A stretch of DNA of 64,000 nucleotides from Anthopleura xanthogrammica. Lineage: Eukaryota > Cnidaria > Anthozoa > Actiniaria > Actiniidae. The stretch spans positions 5,211,620 to 5,275,619 of the forward strand of contig OZ025220.1 in assembly GCA_964019055.1 (NCBI GenBank), read 5' to 3'. The translations under genes were made by a program, and so were the position numbers. Position 1 is the stretch's first letter; the number at the start of each line of letters is the position of its first letter. Positions 23,311 to 34,277 of this stretch are shown in pieces. The notes under the pieces are model-generated. The model saw nothing but the letters and a program-made list of their open reading frames with translations, made no database searches and was not told the origin of the DNA.

Positions 23311-25682
23311 GATTGGATACTCAAGGATGTGATTGGATCCTCCAGGATACGATTGGATCCTCCAGGATGTGATTGGATACTCCAGGATGTGATTGGATCC
23401 TCCAGGATATGATTGGATCCTCCAGGATGTGATTGGATCCTCCAGGATACAATTGGATCCTCCAGCATGTGATTGGATCCTCCAGGATGTGATTGGATCC
23501 TCCAAGATGTAATTTGATCCTCCAGGATATGATTGGATCCTCCAGGATACGATTGGATCCTCCAGGATGTGATTGTATCCTCCAGGATGAGATTGGATCC
23601 TCCAGGATACGATTGGATCCTCCAGGATGTGATTGTATCCTCCAGGATGGGATTGGATCCTCCAGGATACGATTGGATCCTCCAGGATGTGATTGGATAC
23701 TCCAGGATGTGATTGGATCCTCCAGGATATGATTGGATCCTCCAGGATGTGATTGGATCCTCCAGGATACAATTGGATCCTCCAGCATGTGATTGGATCC
23801 TCCAGGATGTGATTGGATCCTCCAAGATGTAATTTGATCCTCCAGGATATGATTGGATCCTCCAGGATACGATTGGATCCTCCAGGATGTGATTGTATCC
23901 TCCAGGATGGGATTGGATCCTCCAGGATACGATTGGATCCTCCAGGATGTGATTGTATCCTCCAGGATGTGATTGTATCCTCCAGGATATGTTTGGATCC
24001 TCCAGGATACGATTGGATCCTCCAGGATACGATTGGATCCTCCAGGATATGATTGGATCCTCCAGGATGTGATTGTATCCTCCAGGATGGGATTGGATAC
24101 TCCAGGATATGATTGGATCCTCCAGGATACAATTGGATCCTCCAGGATATGATTGGATCCTCCAGGATGTGATTGGATCCTCCAGGATGTGATTAGATCC
24201 TCCAGGATGTGATTGGATCCTCCAGGATACGACTGGATCCTCCAGGATACGATTGGATCCTCCAGGATACGATTGGATCCTCCAGGATACGATTGGATAC
24301 TCCAGGATACGATTGGATCCTCCAGGATACGATTGGATACTCCAGGATACGATTGGATCCTCCAGGATACGATTGGATCCTCCAGCATGTGATTGGATCC
24401 TCCAGGATGTGATTGGATCCTCCAAGATGTAATTTGATCCTCCAGGATATGATTGGATCCTCCAGGATGTGATTGGATCCTCCGGGATACGATTGGATCC
24501 TCCAGGATACGATTGGATCCTCCAGGATACGATTGGATCCTCCAGGATGTGATTGTATCCTCCAGGATGGGATTGGATACTCCAGGATATGATTGGATCC
24601 TCCAGGATATGATTGGATCCTCCAGGATGTGATTGGATCCTCCAGGATATGATTGGATCCTCCAGGATGTGATTGGATCCTCCAGGATATGATTGGATCC
24701 TCCAGGATGTGATTGGATCCTCCAGGATATGATTGGATCCTCCAGGATACGATTGGATCCTCCACGATATGATTGGATCCTCCAGGATATGATTGGATAC
24801 TTCAGGATATGATTGGATCCTCCAGGATATGATTGGATACTCCAGGATATGATTGGATCCTCCAGGATATGATTGGATATTCCAGGATATGATTGGATAC
24901 TCCAGGATATGATTGGATATTCCAGGATATGATTGGATCCTCCAGGATATGATTGGATACTCCAGGATATGATTGGATACTCCAGGATATGATTGGATAT
25001 TCCAGGATATGATTGGATACTCCAGGATGTGATTGGATCCTCCAGGATGTGATTGGATCCTCCAGGATACGATTGGATCCTCCAGGATGTGATTGGATAC
25101 TCCAGGATGTGATTGGATCCTCCAGGATGTGATTGGATCCTCCAGGATGTGATTGGATCCTCCAGGATACGATTGGATCCTCCAGGATACGATTGGATAC
25201 TCCAGGATATGATTGGATCCTCCAGGATACGATTGGATCCTCCAGGATATGATTTGATCCTCCAGGATATGATTGGATCCTCCAGGATATGATTGGATAC
25301 TCCAGGATATGATTGGATCCTCCAGGATATGATTGGATATTCCAGGATATGATTGGATAGTCCAGGATATGATTGGATACTCCAGGATAGGATTGGATAT
25401 TCCAGGATAGGATTGGATACTCCAGGATAGGATTGGATCCTCCAGGATAGGATTGGATCCTCCAGGATAGGATTGGATCCTCCAGGATATGAATGGATAT
25501 TCCAGGATATGATTGGATCCTCCAGGATTAGATTGGATAGTCCAGGATATGACTGGATCCTCCAGGATATGATTGGATACTACAGAATACGATAGGATAC
25601 TCCTTGATAGGATTGGATCCTCCAGGATATGATTGGATCCTCCAGAATATGATTGGATCCTCCAGAATATGATTGGATACTC
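23311..25682. repeat. 20-bp BamHI-site satellite, founder block
   Basis: About 118 copies of GGATCCTCCAGGATATGATT keep a strict 20-bp register for nearly 2.4 kb without any indel that I can see. Each monomer contains the palindrome GGATCC and the dyad ATCCT-CC-AGGAT. Most variation falls at the AT/AC/GT/AG dinucleotide before GATT. A marked variant block (CAGCATGTG, then CAAGATGTAATTTG) recurs at 23461, 23781 and 24381, spacings of 320 and 600 bp, showing higher-order duplication. The minus strand lacks stops in all three frames, the longest frame being 816 codons with a 20-residue period. I treat that as a by-product. Confidence 0.97.
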
Positions 25683-26104
25683 AGTCACCCCAAGGAGACC
25701 CTCTTAAAACCTGACCATGCATATTAATATAATCAATAGAAGCCAAATTTTTTTGTTAGTAATTACACAGAGCCCTGAAGGTCACTTGTGCGTGAAATGC
25801 AAATCAAAACCGTACACTCTGGGTCTCTTGCAATTTGTTTGGTTTGTTTTGTTTTCACTGCTGATAATAACTCCTAATATATACGCATGCGCGTGCTTAG
25901 TGTGCTTTTGCATATCTCACATGATAACAAAAAAATGCTTCCTGTCAAAGGATTTTTAGGGATAATATAATAAAAAGTTGCGAGTTCTGATTTTTATCCC
26001 TAGTTGATCAGTGCCTACATCGAGAATGGTTTTTGAATACACGTCCCACATGGAAAGAAGTAACCATAGCGGGAAAACCATCAAAGACACTGGCGGCATT
26101 TTGG

Positions 26105-26318
26105 GTGTGCTGGTCATAGCAAGGGGTTAATCATCTACGGTCTAGGGGCCGACTAACCTCTCCCTTAGGCTTCGGCCGAGCTTCCTGATCAGTCAGTAAT
26201 GTCCTCCCGGGATAGCGGTGTTGGGGTCGAAATCTCCAGCCTAGCCGTAAGTCCATACGATGCTTCAGCAATCGATGTCTGGAAGTATGGTCCTGGTTAA
26301 TAAATAAATAAAAATAAA
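26105..26318 (+). repeat. GC-rich cassette, right copy, founder (possible SINE)
   Basis: This is the inverted partner of 22752-22963, with the tail-like TAATAAATAAATAAAAAT at its right end. The two founder cassettes are almost identical, although the sequence on either side has diverged substantially. Confidence 0.45.
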
Positions 26319-26324
26319 TCAATT

Positions 26325-26725
26325 CACAATACGTGAGACTTCCAATTCGAAAAGCACAAGAAAAATCCTAAAGGCGCGTTTTGCTTCTAGTAGATTTTTT
26401 TTTCTGACCATACTAGCAGTTTTTTCAATGCCCGTTATAAATTCCCTGACGTCTTGCCAAAGACTTTCGAAAGTGCGATTTTAAGAGGCATTTGCGACAT
26501 ATTTATTGCATTAAAAGTATGACAATTTTGCACATTCTGGCTATGAAAAAGAAGAGAAAATACCTTACTGATATAATTCAATCTACAAAACGTGAGCCTT
26601 CCGATTCGAAAAGGACAAGAAAAATCCTAAAGGCGCTTTTTTCTGACCATACTTGCAGTTTTTTCGATGCCCGTTATAAAAACACTGACTTCTTGCCAAA
26701 GTTTCTTGAACGCATGATTTAAATG
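26325..26725 (+). repeat. Diverged tandem duplication inside the right arm
   Basis: Both copies share GACTTCC/GCCTTCCRATTCGAAAAG, ACAAGAAAAATCCTAAAGGC, CTGACCATACT, and ATGCCCGTTATAAA, with GACTTCTTGCCAAAG or GACGTCTTGCCAAAG. The first copy has extra sequence (GCTTCTAGTAGA). The same pair is found in the right arm of every later unit. Confidence 0.8.
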
Positions 26726-26918
26726 CTGATATCAAGCAGATTTGTAGTGATTGTTGGACATACACTGCGTTTCAAAAAGTAGACTACAAGATTAAGGGAA
26801 ATTTGAATATTATTGAGCAAAACCCTGCTTATAAGGGTACCAGACCGAAATACGGTATGTTTTGATACACCCATTAACAAAAGAGTGAAACTCTATCAGA
26901 GAATACAATACAATAGCT

Positions 26919-27194
26919 CCTTTTCTGATACGTTCTTCCAATCTGTTTCAGATACATTCCAAAACTTTTTACCTTACTTCTAAATGTGAATTTCAATTCT
27001 TTTTCTTTAACCCGAAATTAACACAGTTCAATAAAGATTGTAATACCGCTTTTCATCATCTTCATACTTCACTGATAGAGTTTCCCTGTGTTAATTTAGG
27101 GTTAAAGAAAAAGAATTGAAAATTCACATTTAGAAGTAAGGTAAAAAGTTTTGGAATGTATCTCAAACAGATTGGAAGAACGTATCAGAAAAGG
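26919..27194. repeat. Local inverted duplication with ~113-bp arms
   Basis: CCTTTTCTGATACGTTCTTC through to CGAAATTAACACAG at the left is repeated in reverse complement at the right, ending GTATCAGAAAAGG. The loop is about 55 nt, near TCATCATCTTCATACTTCAC. Comparison with the left arm indicates that the first half is an extra copy inserted backwards into the right arm. It recurs before every 40-bp array: 31402-31677, 35520-35795, 42545-42820, 47616-47891, 52101-52376, 57022-57297 and 62093-62368. Confidence 0.88.
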
Positions 27195-27197
27195 AAC

Positions 27198-28591
27198 TAG
27201 TGTACACGACATGGATTGGATAGGCGCATCAGAATAGGAATGTAAACGAGATGGATAGAATAAGCCTATCAGAATAGGAATGTGTATGAGATGGATTGGA
27301 TGGACGTATCAGAATAGGAATGTACGCGAGATAGATTGGAAGGGCCTATCAGAATAGGAATATTAATGTACACGAGATGGATTGGATGGGCCTATCAGAA
27401 TAGGAATATTAATATACACGAGATGGATTGGATGGGCCTATCAAAATAGGAATATTAATGTACACGAGATGGATTGGATGGGCCTATCAGAATAGGAATA
27501 TTAATGTACACGAGATGGATTGGATGGGCCTATCAGAATAGGAATATTAATGTACACGAGATGGATTGGATGGGTGTATCAGAATAAGTATGTACACGAG
27601 ATGGATTGGATGGGCCTATCAGAATAAGAATGTACACAAGATGGATTGGATAGGTGTATCAGAATAAGAATGTACACCAGATGGATTGGATGGGTGTATC
27701 AGAATAAGTATGTACACGAGATGGATTGGATGGGTGTATCAGAATAAGAATGTACACGAGATAGATTGGATGGGCCTATCAGAATAAGAATGTACACGAG
27801 ATGGATTGGATGGGCCTATCACAATAGGAATATTAATGTACACGAGATGGATTGGATGGGCCTATCAGAATAGGAATATTAATGTACACGAGATGGATTG
27901 GATGGGTGTATCAGAATAAGTATGTACACGAGATGGATTGGATGGGCCTATCAGAATAAGAATGTACACAAGATGGATTGGATAGGTGTATCAGAATAAG
28001 AATGTACACGAGATGGATTGGATGGGTGTATCAGAATAAGTATGTACACGAGATGGATTGGATGGGTGTATCAGAATAAGAATGTACACGAGATAGATTG
28101 GATGGGTGCATCAGAATAAGAATGTACACGAGATAGATTGGATGGGCCTATCAGAATAAGAATGTACACGAGATGGATTGGATGGGCCTATCACAATAGG
28201 AATATTAATGTACACGAGATGGATTGGATGGGCCTATCAGAATAGGAATATTAATGTACACGAGATGGATTGGATGGGTGTATCAGAATAAGTATGTACA
28301 CGAGATGGATTGGATGGGCCTATCAGAATAAGAATGTACACAAGATGGATTGGATAGGTGTATCAGAATAAGAATGTACACGAGATGGATTGGATGGGTG
28401 TATCAGAATAAGAATGTACAAGAGATGGATTGGATGGGTGCATCAGAATAAGAATGTACAAGAGATGGATTGGATGGGTGCATCAGAATAAGAATGTACA
28501 AGAGATGGATTGGATGGGTATATGAGAATAAGAATGTACACGAGATGGATTGGATGGGTGTATCAGAATAAAAATGTACACGAGATGGATT
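27198..28591 (+). repeat. 40/46-bp satellite, founder right outer array
   Basis: This is a mixture of 40-bp monomers (GATGGATTGGATGGGTGTAT then CAGAATAAGAATGTACACGA) and 46-bp monomers. The 46-bp type has GGGCCTAT and AGGAATATTAATG instead. The first few monomers are the most diverged. A block order of 40- and 46-bp types recurs every ~330-370 bp. It opposes the array at 21745-22275. Confidence 0.96.
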
Positions 28592-29560
28592 CGAACTTTT
28601 GTAGGCAGAAGTGATTTATTTCGCATTGAATTAAACTCGGTACTAAATTTACTACGTTTAGTTAACGGGCAACTGCAAATATATAAGGGGGGACTTACCT
28701 ATTTACCAGCCACTGTTGCTAAAGAAAGGATTTAAATCTCTAAAAGGTTTTTTATTATTTTACTTTAAACAATATTTAATACATGACCCAAAATGCATTT
28801 CGGTCTTGGAATGTACTATTCAGTATGCAGTACTAGGCATTCAACGTTTTTTTGAAATAGCTGTATATATATATTATTTTAGCAATATCTGGTAGCCTAG
28901 GATCAGTTATAATCAAGAACTAGAGGGAAAACCTTTTTCTCGTCCATCCATATATATCTTTAGGTCGTAAAATATCCCTCAGTTCTATGATCGTGTACAT
29001 GTTCAAAGTAAACAAAAATCACTTCTATGTCTTGCTTTAGTTTGATGCAATTTGTTAAACATAAAGCCTTGAAGTATCGGATATTAATAAATAATTTTTA
29101 TATTTTTTTTCACTTTTTTTAGACCTAAAAAATTTTTCTTGCGCTTTTCGAATTGGAAGTCTCAGGTTTTGTAGATTGAATTATTTTTATTTATTTATTA
29201 ACCAGGACCATACTTCCAGACATCGAGTGCTGAAGCATCGTATGGACTTACGGCTAGGCTGGAGATTTCGGCCCCAACACCGCTATCCCGGGAGGACCTT
29301 ACTGACTGATCAGGAAGCTCGTCCGAAGCCTAAGGGAGAGATTAGTTGGCCCCTAGACCGTAGATGATTAACCCCTTGCTATGACCAGCACACCTAGTAT
29401 GTCTCTTGTGTCGCTAATCGTTTTGCTGCTATGGTTATTTCTTTCCATGTGGGATGTATTATAAAAAATGCAGCCGCAACTTATACAGAGATCAGCTAGC
29501 GGCAAAAATCAGAACTGAGTTTTTATTGTCTTATTTAATAAAATGCTTTGACAGGACGCA
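28592..29560 (+). repeat. Unit 1 left module: spacer plus truncated left arm
   Basis: The spacer (28592-29130) is absent from the founder's left side. It carries a short open frame (continuing from the array, ending at 28735, tail GLTYLPATVAKERI), a TATATAAG motif near 28679, and an AT-rich end. At about 29131 (CCTAAAAAA/TTTTTCTTGCGC) it joins the left arm, including the cassette at 29182-29393. This left cassette differs from the right-arm type at about six positions, all shared by units 1-7. Confidence 0.85.
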
Positions 29561-30159
29561 GGATATGATTGGATCCTCCAGGATATGATTGGATACTCCA
29601 GGATATGATTGGATCCTCTAGGATATGATTGGATCCTCCAGGATATGATTGGATCCTCCAGGATACGATTGGATCCTCCAGGATACGATTGGATCCTCCA
29701 GGATACGATTGGATCCTCCAGGATACGATTGGATCCTCCAGGATATGATTGGATCCTCCAGGATATGATTGGATCCTCCAGGATATGATTGGATATTCCA
29801 GGATACGATTGGATCCTCCAGGATATGATTGGATCCTCCAGGATATGATTGGATCCTCCAGGATACGATTGGATCCTCCAGGATATGATTGGATCCTCCA
29901 GGATATGATTGGATATTCCAGGATATGATTGGATATTACAGGATGTGATTGGATATTCCAGGATGTGATTGGATAGTCCAGGATATGATTGGATCCTCCA
30001 GGATGTGATTGGATAGTCCAGGATATGACTGGATCCTCACAGAATACGATAGGATACTCCTTGATAGGATTGGATCCTCCAGAATATGATTGGATCCTCC
30101 AGAATATGATTGGATCCTCCAGAATATGATTGGATCCTCCAGGATATGATTGGATACTC
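29561..30159. repeat. Unit 1 20-bp satellite (no insertion)
   Basis: About 30 monomers. The distal part has GGATATTACAGGATGTG and GGATAGTCC variants and then an out-of-register CTCACAGAATACG step. The final monomers read CCAGAATATG. Confidence 0.95.
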
Positions 30160-31680
30160 AGTCACCCCAAGGAGACCCTCTTACAACCTGACCATGCATA
30201 TTAATATAATCAATAGAAGCCAAAGTTTCACGCTATCTTGTTAGTAATTACACAGAGCCTTGAAGGTCACTTGTGAGTGAAATGCAAATCAAAACCGTAC
30301 ACTCTGGGTCTCTTGCAATTTGTTTGGTTTGTTTTGTTTTCACTGCTAATAATAACTCCTAAGATATACGCATGCGCGTGCTTAGTGTGCTTTTGCATAT
30401 CTCACATGATAACAGACAACTGCTTCCTGTCAAAGGATTTTTAGGGATAAGATAATAAAAAGTTGCGAGTTCTGATTTTTATCCCTAGCTGATCAGTGCC
30501 TACATCGAGAATGGTTTTTGAATACACGTCCCACATGGAAAGAAGTAGCCATAGCGGGAAAACCATCAAAGACACTAGCGGCATTTTGGGTGTGCTGGTC
30601 ATAGCAAGGGGTTAATCATCTACGGTCTAGGGGCCGACTAACCTCTCCCTTAGGCTTCGGCCGAGCTTCCTGATCAGTCAGTAATGTCCTCCCGGGATAG
30701 CGGTGTTGGGGTCGAAATCTCCAGCCTAGCCGTAAGTCCATACGATGCTTCAGCAATCGATGTCTGGAAGTATGGTCCTGGTTAATAAATAAATAAAAAT
30801 AAATCAATTCACAATACGTGAGACTTCCAATTCGAAAAGCACAAGAAAAATCCTAAAGGCGCGTTTTGCTTCTAGTAGATTTTTTTTCTGACCATACTAG
30901 CAGTTTTTTCAATGCCCGTTATAAATTCCCTGACGTCTTGCCAAAGACTTTCGAAAGTGCGATTTTAAGAGGCATTTGCGACATATTTATTGCATTAAAA
31001 GTATGACAATTTTGCACATTCTGGCTATGAAAAAGAAGAGAAAAGGCCTTTCTGATATAATTCAATCTACAAAACGTGAGCCTTCCGATTCGAAAAGGAC
31101 AAGAAAAATCTTAAAGGCGCTTTTTTCTGACCATACTTGCAGTTTTTTCGATGCCCGTTATAAAAACACTGACTTCTTGCCAAAGTTTCTTGAACGCATG
31201 ATTTAAATGCTGATATCAAGCAGATTTGTAGTGATTGTTGGACATACACTGCGTTTCAAAAAGTAGACTACAAGATTAAGGGAAATTTGAATATTATTGA
31301 GCAAAACCCTGCTTATAAGGGTACCAGACCGAAATACGGTATGTTTTGATACACCCATTAACAAAAGAGTGAAACTCTATCAGAGAATACAATACAATAG
31401 CTCCTTTTCTGATACGTTCTTCCAATCTGTTTCAGATACATTCCAAAACTTTTTACCTTACTTCTAAATGTGAATTTCAATTCTTTTTCTTTAACCCGAA
31501 ATTAACACAGTTCAATAAAGATTGTAATACCGCTTTTCATCATCTTCATACTTCACTGATAGAGTTTCCCTGTGTTAATTTAGGGTTAAAGAAAAAGAAT
31601 TGAAAATTCACATTTAGAAGTAAGGTAAAAAGTTTTGGAATGTATCTCAAACAGATTGGAAGAACGTATCAGAAAAGGAA
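30160..31680 (+). repeat. Unit 1 right module
   Basis: Same order of parts as 25683-27197; cassette at 30590-30803. Marker bases: CCTTGAAGG, CTAATAATAAC, and GGCCTTTCTG within the tandem-duplicated block, the last shared only with unit 2. Confidence 0.88.
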
Positions 31681-32709
31681 CTAGTGTACACGACATGGAT
31701 TGGATAGGCGCATCAGAATAGGAATGTAAACGAGATGGATAGAATAAGCCTATCAGAATAGGAATGTGTATGAGATGGATTGGATGGACGTATCAGAATA
31801 GGAATGTACGCGAGATAGATTGGAAGGGCCTATCAGAATAGGAATATTAATGTACACGAGATGGATTGGATGGGCCTATCAGAATAGGAATATTAATATA
31901 CACGAGATGGATTGGATGGGCCTATCAAAATAGGAATATTAATGTACACGAGATGGATTGGATGGGCCTATCAGAATAGGAATATTAATGTACACGAGAT
32001 GGATTGGATGGGCCTATCACAATAGGAATATTAATGTACACGAGATGGATTGGATGGGTGTATCAGAATAAGTATGTACACGAGATGGATTGGATGGGCC
32101 TATCAGAATAAGAATGTACACAAGATGGATTGGATAGGTGTATCAGAATAAGAATGTACACCAGATGGATTGGATGGGTGTATCAGAATAAGTATGTACA
32201 CGAGATGGATTGGATGGGTGTATTAGAATAAGAATGTACACGAGATAGATTGGATGGGCCTATCAGAATAAGAATGTACACGAGATGGATTGGATGGGCC
32301 TATCACAATAGGAATATTAATGTACACGAGATGGATTGGATGGGCCTATCAGAATAGGAATATTAATGTACACGAGATGGATTGGATGGGTGTATCAGAA
32401 TAAGTATGTACACGAGATGGATTGGATGGGCCTATCAGAATAGGAATATTAATGTACACAAGATGGATTGGATAGGTGTATCAGAATAAGAATGTACACG
32501 AGATGGATTGGATGGGTGTATCAGAATAAGAATGTACAAGAGATGGATTGGATGGGTGCATCAGAATAAGAATGTACAAGAGATGGATTGGATGGGTGCA
32601 TCAGAATAAGAATGTACAAGAGATGGATTGGATGGGTATATGAGAATAAGAATGTACACGAGATGGATTGGATGGGTGTATCAGAATAAAAATGTACACG
32701 AGATGGATT
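31681..32709 (+). repeat. Unit 1 40/46-bp array
   Basis: The shortest array of the window (about 1.03 kb). It lacks one of the ~370-bp higher-order blocks found in units 3, 4, 6 and 7. Confidence 0.95.
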
Positions 32710-33678
32710 CGAACTTTTGTAGGCAGAATTGATTTATTTCGCATTGAATTAAACTCGGTACTAAATTTACTACGTTTAGTTAACGGGCAACTGCAAATTT
32801 ATAAGGGGGGACTTACCTATTTACCAGCCACTGTTGCTAAAGAAAGGATTTAAATCTCTAAAAGGTTTTTTATTATTTTACTTTAAACAATATTTAATAC
32901 ATGACCCAAAATGCATTTCGGTCTTGGAATGTACTATTCAGTATGCAGTACTAGGCATTCAACGTTTTTTTGAAATAGCTGTATATATATATTATTTTAG
33001 CAATATCTGGTAGCCTAGGATCAGTTATAATCAAGAACTAGAGGGAAAACCTTTTTCTCGTCCATCCATATATATCTTTAGGTCGTAAAATATCCCTCAG
33101 TTCTATGATCGTGTACATGTTCAAAGTAAACAAAAATCACTTCTATGTCTTGCTTTAGTTTGATGCAATTTGTTAAACATAAAGCCTTGAAGTATCGGAT
33201 ATTAATAAATAATTTTTATATTTTTTTTCACTTTTTTTAGACCTAAAAAATTTTTCTTGCGCTTTTCGAATTGGAAGTCTCAGGTTTTGTAGATTGAATT
33301 ATTTTTATTTATTTATTAACCAGGACCATACTTCCAGACATCGAGTGCTGAAGCATCGTATGGACTTACGGCTAGGCTGGAGATTTCGGCCCCAACACCG
33401 CTATCCCGGGAGGACCTTACTGACTGATCAGGAAGCTCGTCCGAAGCCTAAGGGAGAGATTAGTTGGCCCCTAGACCGTAGATGATTAACCCCTTGCTAT
33501 GACCAGCACACCTAGTATGTCTCTTGTGTCGCTAATCGTTTTGCTGCTATGGTTATTTCTTTCCATGTGGGATGTATTATAAAAAATGCAGCCGCAACTT
33601 ATACAGAGATCAGCTAGCGGCAAAAATCAGAACTGAGTTTTTATTGTCTTATTTAATAAAATGCTTTGACAGGACGCA
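32710..33678 (+). repeat. Unit 2 left module
   Basis: Spacer with AAATTTATAAGG in place of the TATATAAG motif, and AATTGATTT in place of AAGTGATTT near its start. Cassette at 33300-33511. Confidence 0.85.
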
Positions 33679-34277
33679 GGATATGATTGGATCCTCCAGG
33701 ATATGATTGGATACTCCAGGATATGATTGGATCCTCTAGGATATGATTGGATCCTCCAGGATATGATTGGATCCTCCAGGATACGATTGGATCCTCCAGG
33801 ATACGATTGGATCCTCCAGGATACGATTGGATCCTCCAGGATACGATTGGATCCTCCAGGATATGATTGGATCCTCCAGGATATGATTGGATCCTCCAGG
33901 ATATGATTGGATATTCCAGGATACGATTGGATCCTCCAGGATATGATTGGATCCTCCAGGATATGATTGGATCCTCCAGGATACGATTGGATCCTCCAGG
34001 ATATGATTGGATCCTCCAGGATATGATTGGATATTCCAGGATATGATTGGATATTACAGGATGTGATTGGATATTCCAGGATGTGATTGGATAGTCCAGG
34101 ATATGATTGGATCCTCCAGGATGTGATTGGATAGTCCAGGATATGACTGGATCCTCACAGAATACGATAGGATACTCCTTGATAGGATTGGATCCTCCAG
34201 AATATGATTGGATCCTCCAGAATATGATTGGATCCTCCAGAATATGATTGGATCCTCCAGGATATGATTGGATACTC
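33679..34277. repeat. Unit 2 20-bp satellite (no insertion)
   Basis: Monomer order matches the unit 1 block over 599 bp, which suggests recent duplication of units 1 and 2 from one another. Confidence 0.95.

Larger units (their letters stand above)
25683..27197 (+). repeat. Founder right arm of the large inverted repeat
   Basis: Order of parts: a ~130-bp junction unique to this side, a CATGCGCGTGC block, the GC-rich cassette (26105-26318), two diverged tandem copies of a ~150-bp block (about 26325-26482 and 26572-26725), and a local inverted duplication (26919-27194). The 76-codon frame at 26492-26722 covers the second copy; I do not recognise its product. The arm mirrors 22276-23270. Confidence 0.88.

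Noticed and set aside
23238..25688. 816-codon minus-strand frame as a real repetitive protein gene
   Set aside because: The frame exists because a 20-bp monomer without minus-strand stops is iterated. The other two minus frames are also open, and no promoter, splice site or non-repetitive domain supports it.
26492..26722. 76-codon frame in each right arm as a transposase fragment
   Set aside because: A lysine-rich start and a short body with no catalytic motif. The frame covers one copy of a tandem duplication and is closed in the other copy.
27198..28591. CRISPR array
   Set aside because: The 40-bp units are directly adjacent with no unique spacers, no cas genes are present, and the context is animal DNA.
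28550..28735. 61-codon frame at the array/spacer junction as a gene
   Set aside because: It starts inside a satellite monomer and has no upstream exon signal. Only its last ~45 residues are non-repetitive and they match nothing I know. The TATATAAG motif lies within the frame itself.
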